A stretch of 64,000 bases of DNA from an uncultured Candidatus Melainabacteria bacterium (GCA_949841365.1 CATKZI010000002.1:62001-126000), one strand, 5' to 3'; positions 9,553 through 20,835 are shown, numbered from the stretch's first letter. The notes: a model not told the origin generated them from the sequence alone. Numbers and translations are program-made.

Positions 9553-9555
9553 AAT

Positions 9556-10797
9556 TTATCCTTTATAAATGGGATATTTTTTACAAAGTTTAAGTGAACG
9601 TTCTCTCAAATTTTGTAATCCCAATTCATTATCTGACGAAAATATTGCAGATGCAATAATTTTTGCAACTTCAATCATATCTTCCTCTTTGAACCCGCGG
9701 GTAGTCACTGCGGGAACACCTAATCTTATACCGCTTGTAACAAACGGACTTTGCGGATCGTTTGGAACTGTATTTTTATTTGCAGTAATTCCGACGCGTT
9801 CCAAAACATTCGCCATATCCTTGCCAGTTTTGCCTGTTTTTCTTAAATCAAGCGTCATAAGGTGGTTTTCTGTCATTCCGCCGACAATATCCATTCCTTC
9901 ATCCATTAAACCCTGCGCTAAAGCCTTTGCGTTCTTAATAATTTGTTCGCCGTAAGCTTTGAATTCAGGTTTAGATGCTTCATATAAAGCAACTGCCTTA
10001 CCTGCAATAATGTGTTCCAAAGGTCCGCCCTGCATTCCGGGGAAAATTGCCTTATCAATGCCTTGAGCATGCTCCTCGTCACACATAACAATACCGCCTC
10101 TCGGACCTCTTAAAGATTTGTGGGTAGTAGTTGTTACAAATTGAGCATAACCTGCAGGCGACGGATGCAAACCTGTTGCAACAAGTCCGGCAATATGCGC
10201 GATATCAGCCAATAGATATGCGCCGACTTCATCTGCGATTTCTCTAAACTTTTTAAAATCAATGATTTTGGAGTAATTGCTTGCACCGCAAATGATTAAT
10301 TTCGGTTGGTGCTCATGAGCCATTTTACGGACATTTTCATAATCAATATTGCCGTTTTCATCAACTCCGTAGCTTTTTACGTCAAAATAAAGTCCTGAAA
10401 AGTTAACAGGCGAACCATGAGAAAGATGTCCGCCGTTTGACAAATCCATACCCAAAACTTTGTCACCGGGTTTTAAAAGATACATAAACACAGCCATATT
10501 TGCCTGAGCACCGCTGTGTGGCTGAACATTCGCATGATCCATTCCGAAAAGTTCACAGGCACGTTTTTGGCAGATTTCTTCAATAACATCAACATGTTCA
10601 CAACCGTTGTAAAATCTTTTGTGAGGTTTACCTTCTGCGTATTTATTTGTCAAAACACTTCCGCAAGCTTCCATTACAGCTTCGGACGTAATATTTTCCG
10701 ATGCAATAAGCTCAATTGTGTTTTGCTGTCTCTCAAATTCTTTTTCTATCTGCTCCGCAACTATAGAATCAACTTTTTTTATATTTTCTAAATTCAT
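9556..10797 (-). CDS. glyA: Serine hydroxymethyltransferase
   Basis: 413 residues, the usual length. PLP-binding lysine in [14 protein letters not shown], and the conserved [14 protein letters not shown] and [20 protein letters not shown] near the N-terminus. It interconverts serine and glycine, feeding one-carbon units to tetrahydrofolate in the cytoplasm. Clear ribosome binding site (AGAGGGG). It sits between rmlA (45-base gap) and the WecA-like gene (3-base gap) in one minus-strand run, a metabolic gene inside a surface-polysaccharide operon. Confidence 0.97.
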   Translation of the reverse strand: MNLENIKKVDSIVAEQIEKEFERQQNTIELIASENITSEAVMEACGSVLTNKYAEGKPHKRFYNGCEHVDVIEEICQKRACELFGMDHANVQPHSGAQANMAVFMYLLKPGDKVLGMDLSNGGHLSHGSPVNFSGLYFDVKSYGVDENGNIDYENVRKMAHEHQPKLIICGASNYSKIIDFKKFREIADEVGAYLLADIAHIAGLVATGLHPSPAGYAQFVTTTTHKSLRGPRGGIVMCDEEHAQGIDKAIFPGMQGGPLEHIIAGKAVALYEASKPEFKAYGEQIIKNAKALAQGLMDEGMDIVGGMTENHLMTLDLRKTGKTGKDMANVLERVGITANKNTVPNDPQSPFVTSGIRLGVPAVTTRGFKEEDMIEVAKIIASAIFSSDNELGLQNLRERSLKLCKKYPIYKG

Positions 10798-10842
10798 TTT
10801 TCCCCTCTTTCCCCAATTTTGTAAAGTCTTTCGCGATTTTGG

Positions 10843-11724
10843 TTAAAAGTTATCTCTCCCAATCATCTCTCTCACATAATTATAATAATCGTTATTTGAA
10901 TATTTGGCAATATGTTTTTCTAAATTTTCTTTTGTAACAAACCCCATTCTGTATGCAACTTCCTCAAGACAGGCAATTTTTATGCCCTGATTTTCCTCAA
11001 TAGTGTGAACATACTGGCTTGCCTGCAATAACGAATGGTGAGTTCCCGTATCAAGCCATGCAAAACCGCGTCCGAGAAGCTCTACATTCAATTTTCCTTC
11101 CTTCAAATAAATATTATTTAAGTCGGTGATTTCCAATTCACCGCGTTTGGAAGGTTTCAAACTCTTTGCATACTCAACAACCTTGTTATCGTAGAAATAC
11201 AAACCTGTTACCGCATAATTTGATTTAGGGTTTTGCGGTTTTTCCTCAATTGATATTGCGCTTCCGTTTTCATCAAATTCCACAACTCCAAACCTTTGCG
11301 GGTCTTTTACATAATATCCGAAAACAGTTGCTCCACCGTTTTTGGTATTTTCGACAACATTTTTCAATTTGCCCGAAAATCCGTCGCCGTAAAAGATATT
11401 GTCGCCCAAGACAAGTGCAACATCGTCATTTCCGATAAATTCCTCACCAAGAATAAAAGCTTGCGCCAAACCATCGGGCGACGGCTGTTCTTTATAGAAA
11501 AATTTCACACCAAACTGGCTTCCGTCACCGAGAAGTCTTTGAAAGTTCGGCAAATCAGCAGGTGTAGAGATTATTAAAATTTCTCGAATTCCCGCAAGCA
11601 TCAAAACCGAAATCGGATGATAAATCATCGGTTTATCATAAATTGGTAAAAGTTGTTTTGAAACCGCAATTGTTGACGGATGTAACCTTGTTCCCGCACC
11701 ACCTGCTAATACAATACCTTTCAT
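10843..11724 (-). CDS. rmlA: Glucose-1-phosphate thymidylyltransferase
   Basis: 293 residues beginning [20 protein letters not shown], the nucleotidyltransferase signature, with [12 protein letters not shown] (metal/nucleotide site) and [15 protein letters not shown] near the C-terminus. First step of dTDP-L-rhamnose synthesis (Glc-1-P plus dTTP). GAGAGG ribosome binding site; 2 bases separate it from rmlD. Translationally close-packed with the other rml genes. Confidence 0.97.
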   Translation of the reverse strand: MKGIVLAGGAGTRLHPSTIAVSKQLLPIYDKPMIYHPISVLMLAGIREILIISTPADLPNFQRLLGDGSQFGVKFFYKEQPSPDGLAQAFILGEEFIGNDDVALVLGDNIFYGDGFSGKLKNVVENTKNGGATVFGYYVKDPQRFGVVEFDENGSAISIEEKPQNPKSNYAVTGLYFYDNKVVEYAKSLKPSKRGELEITDLNNIYLKEGKLNVELLGRGFAWLDTGTHHSLLQASQYVHTIEENQGIKIACLEEVAYRMGFVTKENLEKHIAKYSNNDYYNYVREMIGRDNF

Positions 11725-11726
11725 AA

Positions 11727-12545
11727 TTATACCTCTCTAAGTTCCAAGTAATCTTTCAATGCAGCCTGCCATTTTCTACATAACCCGCCGTTATCCATTA
11801 CGCTGAATTTCGGACGTTTTGCAGGTCGCGGAAATTCATCGGTTGTACAAGGTTTCAAGTTAACATCCAACCCTGATTGCGCAAAAATTTCCTTTGCAAA
11901 CCCATACCATGTCGTAAACCCTGATCCGCAGACATGATATGTTCCGTAAGGTTTTGAAAATAATTTTACAATACCATTTGCAAGTTCACATGTCCAAGTC
12001 GGACATCCGACCTGATCATCTACAACATTAACTTCGTTTCTGTCAGCAAGTCCAATCATAGTTTCTACAAAGTTTTTACCGTGATGTCCGTATAGCCAGC
12101 TTGTTCTGACAACATAATATTTTTCGCAAAGACTTCTGACAGCTTCCTCACCTTCGTATTTTGTCGCGCCGTAATTATTTATCGGGTTAGGCAAATCCTC
12201 TGTTGTATAAGGTTCAACCGTTTCGCCGTCAAAAACATAATCAGTTGAAATATAAACAAGTACAATCCCTAGTTTTGCGCAAGTTTCTGCAATATTTTCA
12301 GTACCGGTAACATTGATTAATTCAGCAGTTTTCAAATCCTCTTCAGCTTTATCAACATTGGTATAAGCCGCACAATGAATTACCATATCGGGTTTTTCAT
12401 CTGTCAAAACTTTTTTTACCTGTTCAACATTTGTAATATCAAGTTTATCAACATCAGTTTCAACAACTTCATGCCCGCAATCTTCCAATATAGGACACAA
12501 ATCCTGTCCGAGCATTCCGTTTGCACCTGTTACTAATATTTTCAT
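11727..12545 (-). CDS. rmlD: dTDP-4-dehydrorhamnose reductase
   Basis: 272 residues. Rossmann motif [15 protein letters not shown], catalytic YxxxK in [12 protein letters not shown], and VVRTSWLYG. Last step in making dTDP-L-rhamnose (NAD(P)H-dependent reduction). The start overlaps the stop of rmlB by 4 bases (ATGA), typical of translational coupling. Confidence 0.96.
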   Translation of the reverse strand: MKILVTGANGMLGQDLCPILEDCGHEVVETDVDKLDITNVEQVKKVLTDEKPDMVIHCAAYTNVDKAEEDLKTAELINVTGTENIAETCAKLGIVLVYISTDYVFDGETVEPYTTEDLPNPINNYGATKYEGEEAVRSLCEKYYVVRTSWLYGHHGKNFVETMIGLADRNEVNVVDDQVGCPTWTCELANGIVKLFSKPYGTYHVCGSGFTTWYGFAKEIFAQSGLDVNLKPCTTDEFPRPAKRPKFSVMDNGGLCRKWQAALKDYLELREV

Positions 12546-13519
12546 ATCAATTCCTTTTTAGCCTCAATAGATTTCATCCAATTCTGATTATTCAAATACC
12601 AATCGATTGTAAGTTTTATACCTTCTTCAAATGTCAAAGACGGTTTCCAACCAAGCTCAGATTGGATTTTGTCGTTACAAATCGCATAACGTTTATCATG
12701 CCCGAGCCTGTCCTCAACATATTTTATAGAACTTTCATCTTTACCCATTGCATCAAGGATTAGATGCGTAATTTCCATATTAGTTTTTTCGTTATGTCCG
12801 CCAATATTGTAGACTTCGCCAACTCTGCCTTTGTGAAGTACCGTATCAATTGCAGCACAATGGTCATAAACATATAACCAGTCGCGAACGTTCATTCCAT
12901 CCCCGTATACAGGAACTTTTTCGCCTTTTAACAATTGTGAAATAAAGAACGGAATTAATTTTTCAGGATATTGATAAGGTCCGTAGTTATTCGAACATCT
13001 TGTTGTCAAAACAGGCATTTTGTAAGTTTCAAAATATGCTCTTACAAGCATATCGGCAGAAGCCTTTGAGGCAGAATACGGACTGTTTGGCGCAAGCGGA
13101 GTAGTTTCCGTGAAATATCCCGTTTTGCCTAATGTTCCGTACACCTCATCTGTAGAAACCTGTAAATATCTGTCGATTTTAAATTGTTTTGCAGCTTGCA
13201 AAAGATTTAATGTACCCTTAACATTTGTTTCAATAAAAATTTCAGGCCCTGTAATCGAACGGTCAACATGAGATTCTGCCGCAAAGTTTACAACAGCATC
13301 AACCTGCTCCACAATTTGAGGAACTAATTTCTTATCGCAAATATCGCCGTGTACAAATGTATAATTAGGGTTATCTTTGATATCATCAAGGTTTTCGATA
13401 TTACCCGCATAAGTTAATGCGTCAAGATTTATAATTTTATAATCGGGATGCTCATTAAGCATTCGTCTTACAAAACAACTCCCGATAAACCCTGCACCAC
13501 CTGTGACCAAAACTCTCAT
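12542..13519 (-). CDS. rmlB: dTDP-glucose 4,6-dehydratase
   Basis: 325 residues. NAD-binding VTGGAGFIGSCFVRRML at the N-terminus, STDEVYGTLG (active-site Thr-Asp-Glu) and YSASKASADMLVRAY (YxxxK). Second step of dTDP-rhamnose synthesis. Slightly shorter than many RmlB proteins but all core motifs are present. The ATG overlaps the rmlC stop by one base and has a GAGGTG ribosome binding site. Confidence 0.97.
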   Translation of the reverse strand: MRVLVTGGAGFIGSCFVRRMLNEHPDYKIINLDALTYAGNIENLDDIKDNPNYTFVHGDICDKKLVPQIVEQVDAVVNFAAESHVDRSITGPEIFIETNVKGTLNLLQAAKQFKIDRYLQVSTDEVYGTLGKTGYFTETTPLAPNSPYSASKASADMLVRAYFETYKMPVLTTRCSNNYGPYQYPEKLIPFFISQLLKGEKVPVYGDGMNVRDWLYVYDHCAAIDTVLHKGRVGEVYNIGGHNEKTNMEITHLILDAMGKDESSIKYVEDRLGHDKRYAICNDKIQSELGWKPSLTFEEGIKLTIDWYLNNQNWMKSIEAKKELI

Positions 13520-14061
13520 TAAAACACCTCTTTCAAAGTCGGCTGATTTTTATCTTTTTCTGACAAAATCGGCTCAAAATCAATTTCCCAATCTATATTA
13601 ATATCCTTGTCGCACCATAACAACCCTCTGTCAGCCTGTGGATTATACTCACCGCTTGCCTTATAAAGAAGCTCAGCCTCATCAGACAGCACCACAAACC
13701 CGTGTGCAAAACCTTCAGGGATGTATAACATGTGCTTATTTTCTTGCGAAAGTTCAACTTTCACATACTGCCCGAAAGTTTCTGATTGTGGTCTGATATC
13801 AACCGCAACATCATAAATTCTTCCGCGCCCGCATCTGACAAGTTTTGCCTGTCCGTATGGGCTTTCCTGATAATGCAAACCTCTTAAAACATGTGCAGTG
13901 GATTTTGAATGGTTATCCTGATTGAATTCCACATCAATACCGTTTGCAAAAAACTCGGATTTTTTGTAAGTTTCCATAAAAAAACCGCGATTATCACCGA
14001 AAACTTTCGGTTTAACTAAAATTACATCTTTAATTTTCTGTCTTTCAAATTCAAATGGCAT
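13519..14061 (-). CDS. rmlC: dTDP-4-dehydrorhamnose 3,5-epimerase
   Basis: 180 residues, cupin fold. Motifs: DNRGFFMETYKKSEF, VLRGLHYQ (catalytic His), YIPEGFAHGFVVLSD and YKASGEYNPQADRGLLW. Third step in dTDP-rhamnose synthesis and first gene of the operon rmlC-B-D-A-glyA-wecA-like. No ribosome binding site precedes the ATG; instead a perfect TATAAT ends 6 bases before it, predicting a leaderless mRNA for the whole operon. Confidence 0.96.
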   Translation of the reverse strand: MPFEFERQKIKDVILVKPKVFGDNRGFFMETYKKSEFFANGIDVEFNQDNHSKSTAHVLRGLHYQESPYGQAKLVRCGRGRIYDVAVDIRPQSETFGQYVKVELSQENKHMLYIPEGFAHGFVVLSDEAELLYKASGEYNPQADRGLLWCDKDINIDWEIDFEPILSEKDKNQPTLKEVF

Positions 14062-14067
14062 ATAAAT

Positions 14068-14096
14068 ATTATACTACAAATTTTATGACTGGCCAA
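14068..14096 (-). promoter_or_regulatory. Predicted promoter of the rmlC operon, leaderless
   Basis: Minus strand: TTGGCC (14096-14091), 17-base spacer, TATAAT (14073-14068), then 6 bases to the rmlC ATG. Confidence 0.7.
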
Positions 14097-14153
14097 ACAG
14101 GTAATAGATTTATTTATACTAACGGGTTAAAAAACTGGTAGAGAGGATTTGAA

Positions 14154-14636
14154 ATGAAAAAATTATTAACAATCTTATTACTTATGATACCTTTGACAGG
14201 AGCTGCTATGGAAAACAAAATTAAATTTGACAATGAAACTTATAATCTGTCCGTAAATACAGAAAATGGGTATAATTATTACCCGAAAGGCGAAAATGCC
14301 GACAACTGGCATTCAAAAATAACAATAAAAAAACTTCCGTCAGGCACAAACCCCGTTGAAGCATCGGCAGAATTTGCACACCAAATCCAATCAGAACACC
14401 CCGGAGCATCAGTTTTAGTTTATCCTGATGCGGGAATGGTAGGATACCTTTTGCCTTCAAAAGATTTTTACGAATACAACACAGCATATTTTCAAAAAGA
14501 CAGTGAATTCACATACGGCAGACGTTTTTACAACTCAGACGGAGATGCACGCAAAAAAGCAATTGAATTTGCAGAAAAATACAATAAAAAATACATGGAA
14601 CTTGTAGACAAAGAAGCTCCTAAGTATAAATTGTAA
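14154..14636 (+). CDS. Secreted hypothetical protein
   Basis: 160 residues with signal peptide MKKLLTILLLMIPLTGAAM. The mature part is charged and rich in Tyr/Lys/Asn, no cysteines, with a C-terminal helix rich in lysine (KKAIEFAEKYNKKYMEL). GAGAGG ribosome binding site sits 7 bases before the ATG. No family recognised. Gene-alone unit 75 bases upstream of gyrA, with no visible terminator between them. Confidence 0.65.
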   Translation: MKKLLTILLLMIPLTGAAMENKIKFDNETYNLSVNTENGYNYYPKGENADNWHSKITIKKLPSGTNPVEASAEFAHQIQSEHPGASVLVYPDAGMVGYLLPSKDFYEYNTAYFQKDSEFTYGRRFYNSDGDARKKAIEFAEKYNKKYMELVDKEAPKYKL

Positions 14637-14711
14637 AGATTATTTTAACATTTTCAAAAAACATGTGTTTGTGATACAATACTCTTAAGAGATTAGACTT
14701 GGAGAGTATTT

Positions 14712-17255
14712 ATGAGCAATCAGCAAAGCATGTTTAATGACGGAAAAATCGTTCCCGTTAATATTAGAGAAGAAATGAAACGTTCATATATCGACTATGC
14801 GATGAGTGTTATCGTAGGTCGCGCGTTACCGGATGTTCGTGACGGTTTAAAACCCGTACACAGACGTATTTTATACGCAATGAACGAACTTGGTATGACA
14901 CCGGACAAACCGTTCAAGAAATGTGCTCGTATTGTTGGTGAAGTTCTCGGTAAATACCACCCGCACGGTGATACTGCCGTTTATGAAGCCCTTGTCCGTA
15001 TGGCTCAAGACTTTTCAACTCGTTATTTAACAGTTGACGGTCACGGTAATTTCGGTTCTGTTGACGGTGACGGAGCAGCCGCAATGCGTTATACAGAGGC
15101 TAGAATGCACAAAATTACTCAATCTATGCTTGCTGATATCGACTGCGAAACTGTTGAATTTGAACCAAACTTCGACGGTTCATTACAAGAACCTTCCGTA
15201 TTGCCCGTAAGACTTCCGATGCTTTTGTTAAACGGTGTTTCAGGTATTGCTGTTGGTATGGCAACAAACATTCCGCCTCACAACCTTTGCGAAATCGTTG
15301 ACGGTACAATCGCTCTTATCGACAATCCGCAGATTACGGTTTCTGAATTAATGGAATATGTTAAAGGCCCTGATTTCCCGACAGCCGCAACTATTATAGG
15401 TTTAAGCGATATTAAACAGGCTTACGAAACAGGCAGAGGCTCTATCAAAATGCAAGCCGTTGCTAACTTTGAAGAAATTGCAGGCGGCGGCGGACGTCAG
15501 GCTCGTACTGCTATCGTTGTTACAGAAATTCCTTATCAGGTTAATAAATCCGCTTTAATCGAAAAAATTGCGGAACTTGTTAAAGACCAGAGAATTACAG
15601 GTATCTCAGATATTCGCGACGAATCCGACAGAGAAGGTATGAGAATCGTTATCGAACTTAAACGCGATGCTAAACCTGATGTTGTTAAAAATAACTTATT
15701 CAAATTTACGCAACTTTCAACAACTTTCGGCGTAAACAACGTTGTTCTTTGCGGAAAACAACCGAAATTATTAAACTTGTATGAAATTCTGTCAGAATTT
15801 GTTGAACACAGGGTTGAAATCGTTACCAGACGTACAATTTTCTTCCTTAAAAAAGCAAAAATCAGAGCTCATATTTTGGCAGGTTTGATTATCGCTTTGG
15901 GTTCAATTGATGAAGTTATTGAACTTATCAAAAAATCAAAAACAACAGATGATGCACGTGTCGGTTTGATGAGCAGATTCGGGCTTGACGTTGACCAATC
16001 AAACGCAATTTTGGAAATGCAATTAAGACGTTTGACAGGTTTGGAACAAGATAAGGTTAAAGCTGAATACGACGAACTTATCAAGAAAATCGCAGAATAC
16101 GAAGAAATTCTTGCAAGCCGTCAAAAAATTCTTGACATTATCAAAGGCGAACTTCTTGAAGATAAAGAAAAATACGGCGATGACAGAAAAACTCAAATTT
16201 TACCCGAACAGGGTGAAGTTACAATTGAGGACTTAACTCCAAATACTCCTATGGCAGTATTTATCACACATCAGGGATATTTGAAACGTATTTCATTAGA
16301 TACATTTGAACGCCAAAACCGTGCAACTCGCGGTAAATCAGGTATGAAAACAAAAGAAGATGATGATATTCAACACTTCTTCACAGCAATGATGCACGAC
16401 AAAGTATTGTTCTTCTCATCTAAAGGAACGGTTTACAGCTTGAACGTATACGACTTCCCTGAAGGCGGACGTCAGGCAAAAGGCTTGCCGATTGTAAACG
16501 TTCTCCCGATTGAACAGGACGAAAGAATTACGGCAGTTGTACCTGTAAGCACATTCTCACATGATTTGAACCTGATAATGCTTACTAAAAAAGGCTACAT
16601 TAAACGTATAGAACTTGATAACTTCTCAAATATCAGAAGAAACGGTATTATCGCAATCGGTTTGGAAGAAAATGATGAATTGAACTGGGTAAAACTTGCA
16701 ACCGCACGTGACGAAATCATCATCGGTACATCTTGCGGTATGGCAATCCGCTTCCCGATTGAAGATTTAAGACCGTTGGGAAGAAGTGCACGCGGTGTAA
16801 CTTCAATGAAATTGAGAACAGGTGACGAACTTGTCGGTTGCGATATTGTACCGAGAGATTATGATGCAGATTTGCTTGTTGTAACATCTGACGGTTTCGG
16901 CAAACGTACAAAATTATCAGAATTCAGAAGCCAAAACAGAGGCGGAATAGGTTTGATTGCAACTAAGTTCAAATCATCAGCATCAAGACTTGTAGCCTTG
17001 ACAATAGTTCAGGATTCTGACGATATTATGATGGTAACTGCAAACGGAGTTGTAACAAGACTGAATGCAGGTTCAATCTCACGTCAGGGCAGACCTGCGA
17101 CAGGGGTTAGAGCACAGAACCTTGTTGACAACGATACAGTTGTTTCGGTTAACAAAATCGTAAACCCTGATGAAGATGAAACGGTTAAAAAAGATGTTGA
17201 GGCAATGGATACTCAAGAATCCACCCAAACAAGTCTTTTAGATAATAACGAATAA
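14712..17255 (+). CDS. gyrA: DNA gyrase subunit A
   Basis: 847 residues. N-terminal breakage-reunion domain with [31 protein letters not shown] and the catalytic Tyr in [12 protein letters not shown]-terminal beta-pinwheel of six blades (repeated patterns such as [32 protein letters not shown]). With GyrB it introduces negative supercoils. At the GyrA-box position the sequence reads [13 protein letters not shown], a diverged form of the usual QRRGGKG; the surrounding [10 protein letters not shown] text still aligns with GyrA. GGAGAG ribosome binding site; gyrB is not adjacent. Confidence 0.93.
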   Translation: MSNQQSMFNDGKIVPVNIREEMKRSYIDYAMSVIVGRALPDVRDGLKPVHRRILYAMNELGMTPDKPFKKCARIVGEVLGKYHPHGDTAVYEALVRMAQDFSTRYLTVDGHGNFGSVDGDGAAAMRYTEARMHKITQSMLADIDCETVEFEPNFDGSLQEPSVLPVRLPMLLLNGVSGIAVGMATNIPPHNLCEIVDGTIALIDNPQITVSELMEYVKGPDFPTAATIIGLSDIKQAYETGRGSIKMQAVANFEEIAGGGGRQARTAIVVTEIPYQVNKSALIEKIAELVKDQRITGISDIRDESDREGMRIVIELKRDAKPDVVKNNLFKFTQLSTTFGVNNVVLCGKQPKLLNLYEILSEFVEHRVEIVTRRTIFFLKKAKIRAHILAGLIIALGSIDEVIELIKKSKTTDDARVGLMSRFGLDVDQSNAILEMQLRRLTGLEQDKVKAEYDELIKKIAEYEEILASRQKILDIIKGELLEDKEKYGDDRKTQILPEQGEVTIEDLTPNTPMAVFITHQGYLKRISLDTFERQNRATRGKSGMKTKEDDDIQHFFTAMMHDKVLFFSSKGTVYSLNVYDFPEGGRQAKGLPIVNVLPIEQDERITAVVPVSTFSHDLNLIMLTKKGYIKRIELDNFSNIRRNGIIAIGLEENDELNWVKLATARDEIIIGTSCGMAIRFPIEDLRPLGRSARGVTSMKLRTGDELVGCDIVPRDYDADLLVVTSDGFGKRTKLSEFRSQNRGGIGLIATKFKSSASRLVALTIVQDSDDIMMVTANGVVTRLNAGSISRQGRPATGVRAQNLVDNDTVVSVNKIVNPDEDETVKKDVEAMDTQESTQTSLLDNNE

Positions 17256-17280
17256 AAAAAGAGGCGAATGCCTCTTTTTT
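17256..17280. terminator. Bidirectional terminator
   Basis: AAAAAGAGGC-gaat-GCCTCTTTTTT between the ends of gyrA and the convergent protease gene; T-run on both strands. Confidence 0.8.
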
Positions 17281-18430
17281 ATTTGATACTTTTTATAACA
17301 ATAACACCCTGTTGTCTGTCGGCATAATAATCAGTTTTTTCAAGAATATCATTACCGATTATTCCGTCAAATAATTTATTTTCCGCAGGCATTATATGCG
17401 TCGGAAGGTTGTTAAACTCCATACTGCCGAGTTTTAAATTCAAATTCGCAATAGGAACAACTGACTTTGTTCCGTTAGCAGATGTTGTAATCCCAAATAC
17501 ATTTGTTTTTACGGGAATTTGTTTATTCTTTATAAAGTTTGCATATACAAGAGAAGATGTTGCACCTGTATCTATCAAAAAACTTGCAGGGACACCGTTA
17601 ACTTTAACGTTTACAATCATCAGCCCGTTGACGTTTTTGAACGGTATTGTTTCGCTTTTAAACTGAGGTGCAGAATGATAAGGTTTACCGGTAAGAGCAA
17701 AGTATTTAGTTCTGGCATCAGTATTTTCATTCACATCAAGTTTTGCAGTCTTTGCATAATATTCGGCAGCTTCGTCTTTTTTGCCCGTTTTTTCGTACAA
17801 TTTTGCAAGCATATATAAGTCATAGGCATTATCGCTGAATTTTTCAGCCGCTTCTTTGCGGTATTTTAAAGCATTTTCTAAATCATTTTTATTTTCATAA
17901 ATAGTTGCAATTGATGCGTATGCAATTTCATAACCCGGAATTAAATCTTTAAGCTCTTTATATAATTTTATAGCCTCATCATCTTTCCCGTAATTGCCGT
18001 AACAGTTGGCAAGATAAATTTTATAATCAACATTTTCGGGAGAAAATTCAACCGCATTTTTGAGATATAATTCGGTTTTTTCTCTTTCGTCAAGATTAAA
18101 ATATACCAGACTGAGCAGATAATTATAAAACGCATCTTTCGGATTAATTTTCAAGAGCTGTAAAGCAGTTTGCTCTGCCTGATACAATTTATTCAAATTC
18201 ATTTCTACATTATATTTAAGCAGATAAAATTCTTTTTCAATATCACGCGGAGGCTTACCCTCAAGAAGTTTATCAGCTTGCTTGAGGTTTGAATTTCTGA
18301 ATGCATCCTGCGCTTCAATATAATTTTCATGCATCTTAATATTGTTTTGATATACTGAATACCCGCTAAACATGCCGGCTATACCCAAAACAATTACACA
18401 GCTGATAATTAAAGACTGTTTAAAATCCAT
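17279..18430 (-). CDS. Membrane-anchored TPR protein with retropepsin-like aspartic protease domain
   Basis: 383 residues. One transmembrane helix near the N-terminus (SLIISCVIVLGIAGMFSGY), then several TPR units (about residues 35-240), then a single-domain clan AA aspartic protease: VNGVPASFLIDTGATSSLVY carries the DTGA active-site motif and GIIGNDILEKTDYYAD the second conserved part. Such single-domain proteases work as homodimers. Start at ATG 18430, overlapping by context the TGA of the lipoprotein gene and with GGAGA before it. Substrate unknown; likely periplasmic. Third gene of a TPR-lipoprotein-TPR/protease operon. Confidence 0.8.
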   Translation of the reverse strand: MDFKQSLIISCVIVLGIAGMFSGYSVYQNNIKMHENYIEAQDAFRNSNLKQADKLLEGKPPRDIEKEFYLLKYNVEMNLNKLYQAEQTALQLLKINPKDAFYNYLLSLVYFNLDEREKTELYLKNAVEFSPENVDYKIYLANCYGNYGKDDEAIKLYKELKDLIPGYEIAYASIATIYENKNDLENALKYRKEAAEKFSDNAYDLYMLAKLYEKTGKKDEAAEYYAKTAKLDVNENTDARTKYFALTGKPYHSAPQFKSETIPFKNVNGLMIVNVKVNGVPASFLIDTGATSSLVYANFIKNKQIPVKTNVFGITTSANGTKSVVPIANLNLKLGSMEFNNLPTHIMPAENKLFDGIIGNDILEKTDYYADRQQGVIVIKSIK

Positions 18431-18431
18431 A

Positions 18432-18857
18432 TCATTCTCCAACTCTAAATTCCGCAGACGTAAGAACTTTTTGCGGATTATCTTTTGAATAAACCTTCAT
18501 TATATAAAACCCCTTTTCATTCAAAACAAGGTAATCGGTAAAATAATTTACTTCCTCATCTTTAAGCCGTACATTTTTCGACCAAATAAGATTGTACCCC
18601 AGACGTCCGTAGGAATTATCTTTTTTGATTACCTGAATATAAATATATCGGGACTGGATTTTTTTCGGAACTAAAACCAGATAATAAATCCTTGCACCGA
18701 CAGGAAAAATTACCGAATAATCATAGACATTCTGCTCACTTATCGGGTGTCTGTTAAAAAGAATTGCAGGTTTATCCGCATTTGTACAACCGCAAACAAT
18801 AAAAGCCGTTAATATCAGTAAGCTAATTATTTTTTTCAAGCTGTTTAACCTTTTCAT
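18432..18857 (-). CDS. Probable lipoprotein, function unknown
   Basis: 141 residues from MKRLNSLKKIISLLILTAF. The signal region ends in VCGC, a plausible lipobox with Cys after residue 22. The mature part is mostly beta (YIYIQVIKKDNSYGRLGYNLIWS). The ATG at 18857 overlaps the 3' end of the upstream TPR gene by 35 bases, with AGGA upstream; an earlier ATG at 18881 is possible but would add eight charged residues before the signal. Middle gene of a three-gene operon. Confidence 0.65.
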   Translation of the reverse strand: MKRLNSLKKIISLLILTAFIVCGCTNADKPAILFNRHPISEQNVYDYSVIFPVGARIYYLVLVPKKIQSRYIYIQVIKKDNSYGRLGYNLIWSKNVRLKDEEVNYFTDYLVLNEKGFYIMKVYSKDNPQKVLTSAEFRVGE

Positions 18858-20835
18858 GAACCGCTTTTCCTGTCGCTTCATCTTTATTATGAACTAAGAA
18901 AATTTTGTAATTATTCAAAGCTTCTTTTTCATTGCCGTCCTGCTCATAAGCAAGTCCGAGTGCATAATAAGCATAACCGTAATTCGGGTTTAAAGAGATT
19001 ACGCGGTGGAAACATTCTTTTGCTTTGTTGTTGTTTTTATCGTTTGCATAAACAAGTCCGAGATTGAACCAGCCGTCTGCATAATTAGGATTTACAACAA
19101 TCGATTTTTTGTAGAAACTAATCGCATTTTTATTGTCGTTTTTAATTTTATAAATATTGCCCAGTTTCAACAGAGTAACTTCATCGGCAGGGTTAACTTT
19201 TAACGCATCCTGATAATCTTTTATTGCAACATCATAATTTTTATTTTTATAATTTTCGTCGCCTTTCAAAATCAAATCTTTGTTATCATCCTGACCGTAA
19301 TCCATTGTCAGCACAACTTCCTGAATACCGTTTGAAGTATCGGAAATTTTTACTTCCGATTTGCTTGTAGCAGAGATAAATTCTGCAAATTCCTGACTGT
19401 ATTCGGCTCTATCAGGTGACATTGCAATAGCTTTTTCAAAATATTCCGTAGCCTTGTCATTTACGTCACATGCACGGTAACTTTGAGCAAGAGCGAAATA
19501 TGCATAACTGTCATTAGTTCCGCGCTCAATTGCTTTTTCAAGCATTTCCGTTGCAAGCGAATAATTATGAGCTTTCAAATATTCATCGCCCTGTGCAATA
19601 TATGCCGAAGTTAAGTTTGCTTCTAAAGCATCATTGCTTTTTACCTTCAAAAGTTCATTATACAAAGCAATAGCATCATTGTATTTATTCATTGAATGCA
19701 AAATTACGGCTTTGTTATATTTAACATCGTAGTTATCAGGGTTTGAAGCCAAAACCTCATCATAATATTTAAGTGCATTTGTATAATCTTTGTTTAAGTA
19801 ATAGCACTCTGCCAAATCACTTACGAGCGCCAAATCTCTTTTATCTTTTTGTAACTCTAAAGCTTTTTGATAATTTGCAATCGCATCATCAGTCTTAAGC
19901 AAGCGTTTGTAAACTATAGCAATATTTTGGTAAGCTCTTGCATCTTGCGGATAATTTTCTATATAAATTTTGTAGTTTTCGATAGAAGCTTCTTCCTTAC
20001 CCATTTCTGCAAGCAAATTCCCGTAATCGAAACGCAGAGAATGCAAAGACGGCTGTTGTCTAAAAACTACATCATATTGAGAAAGAGCCAGATTATTTTT
20101 GCCAAGTTCCTGATAAGAAAGTGCAAGATTTATATGTGCAGAAGAGTTATCAGGGTCTGCATCAACAGCTTTTTCCAAAAATTCAACCGCTTTTTCATAA
20201 TTTTTAATCTCAAACAGAGCAAGTCCGTATTTTGAATAATCTTTAAAAGCAGAAGGATTTTTTGAATAAATATTTGCATACTCATTGACGGCTGATTGAT
20301 AATTACCATCACTCAAATAAGATGCCGCAAGGTTTTCACGTGCTTCTCTGTGCTGAGAATATGTAGACAAAAATTTGTTATAATTTTCAATAGCGTCTTT
20401 ATAATTTCCAAGCTGATATTGGACATTTCCGATATTCAAATAATTATATAAATATTCGGGACACATTTCCATAACTTTGTTATACGCAGAGAGAGCTTCT
20501 TTGTATTTTCCCTGATTTTCATAAATACTTCCGACACTGATATAAATATACCCGTCAGCAGGTTTCAATTCGGCAACCTTTGCATAAGCTCCCAAAGCTT
20601 TGTCGTATTCACCCATTTCAGAATATACGCCTGCAAGTTTTATATAAATCATTACGTCATTAGGTGAAACCGCAAGTGCTTCGGTCAATTTTTCAACCGC
20701 AGTTTTATAATCCTCTTTATATTCCGCAGAACAAGCCTGTTGATATAAAGAGTTTGCCTGCGGTGTCATAGCCTGAACCTGAACACCTGCAAGAACTACA
20801 GACAATAATGCTAAAATTAATACCCTCTCTCTCAT
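18823..20835 (-). CDS. Exported multi-TPR protein
   Basis: 670 residues. Signal peptide MRERVLILALLSVVLAGVQVQA, then about 17-18 tetratricopeptide repeats (34-residue units with the W/Y-G-Y-A-P pattern such as YLNIGNVQYQLGNYKDAIEN and AYYALGLAYEQDGNEKEALN). A break of weaker repeats lies around residues 490-530. TPR arrays are protein-interaction scaffolds; this one should be periplasmic or surface-linked. No ribosome binding site; TATAAT ends 6 bases before the ATG, so leaderless. First gene of the operon with the lipoprotein and TPR-protease genes. Confidence 0.85.
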   Translation of the reverse strand: MRERVLILALLSVVLAGVQVQAMTPQANSLYQQACSAEYKEDYKTAVEKLTEALAVSPNDVMIYIKLAGVYSEMGEYDKALGAYAKVAELKPADGYIYISVGSIYENQGKYKEALSAYNKVMEMCPEYLYNYLNIGNVQYQLGNYKDAIENYNKFLSTYSQHREARENLAASYLSDGNYQSAVNEYANIYSKNPSAFKDYSKYGLALFEIKNYEKAVEFLEKAVDADPDNSSAHINLALSYQELGKNNLALSQYDVVFRQQPSLHSLRFDYGNLLAEMGKEEASIENYKIYIENYPQDARAYQNIAIVYKRLLKTDDAIANYQKALELQKDKRDLALVSDLAECYYLNKDYTNALKYYDEVLASNPDNYDVKYNKAVILHSMNKYNDAIALYNELLKVKSNDALEANLTSAYIAQGDEYLKAHNYSLATEMLEKAIERGTNDSYAYFALAQSYRACDVNDKATEYFEKAIAMSPDRAEYSQEFAEFISATSKSEVKISDTSNGIQEVVLTMDYGQDDNKDLILKGDENYKNKNYDVAIKDYQDALKVNPADEVTLLKLGNIYKIKNDNKNAISFYKKSIVVNPNYADGWFNLGLVYANDKNNNKAKECFHRVISLNPNYGYAYYALGLAYEQDGNEKEALNNYKIFLVHNKDEATGKAVHEKVKQLEKNN

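Noticed and set aside
11296-11577. Plus-strand open frame of 93 codons inside rmlA
   Set aside because: Antisense shadow of a conserved enzyme; no ribosome binding site.
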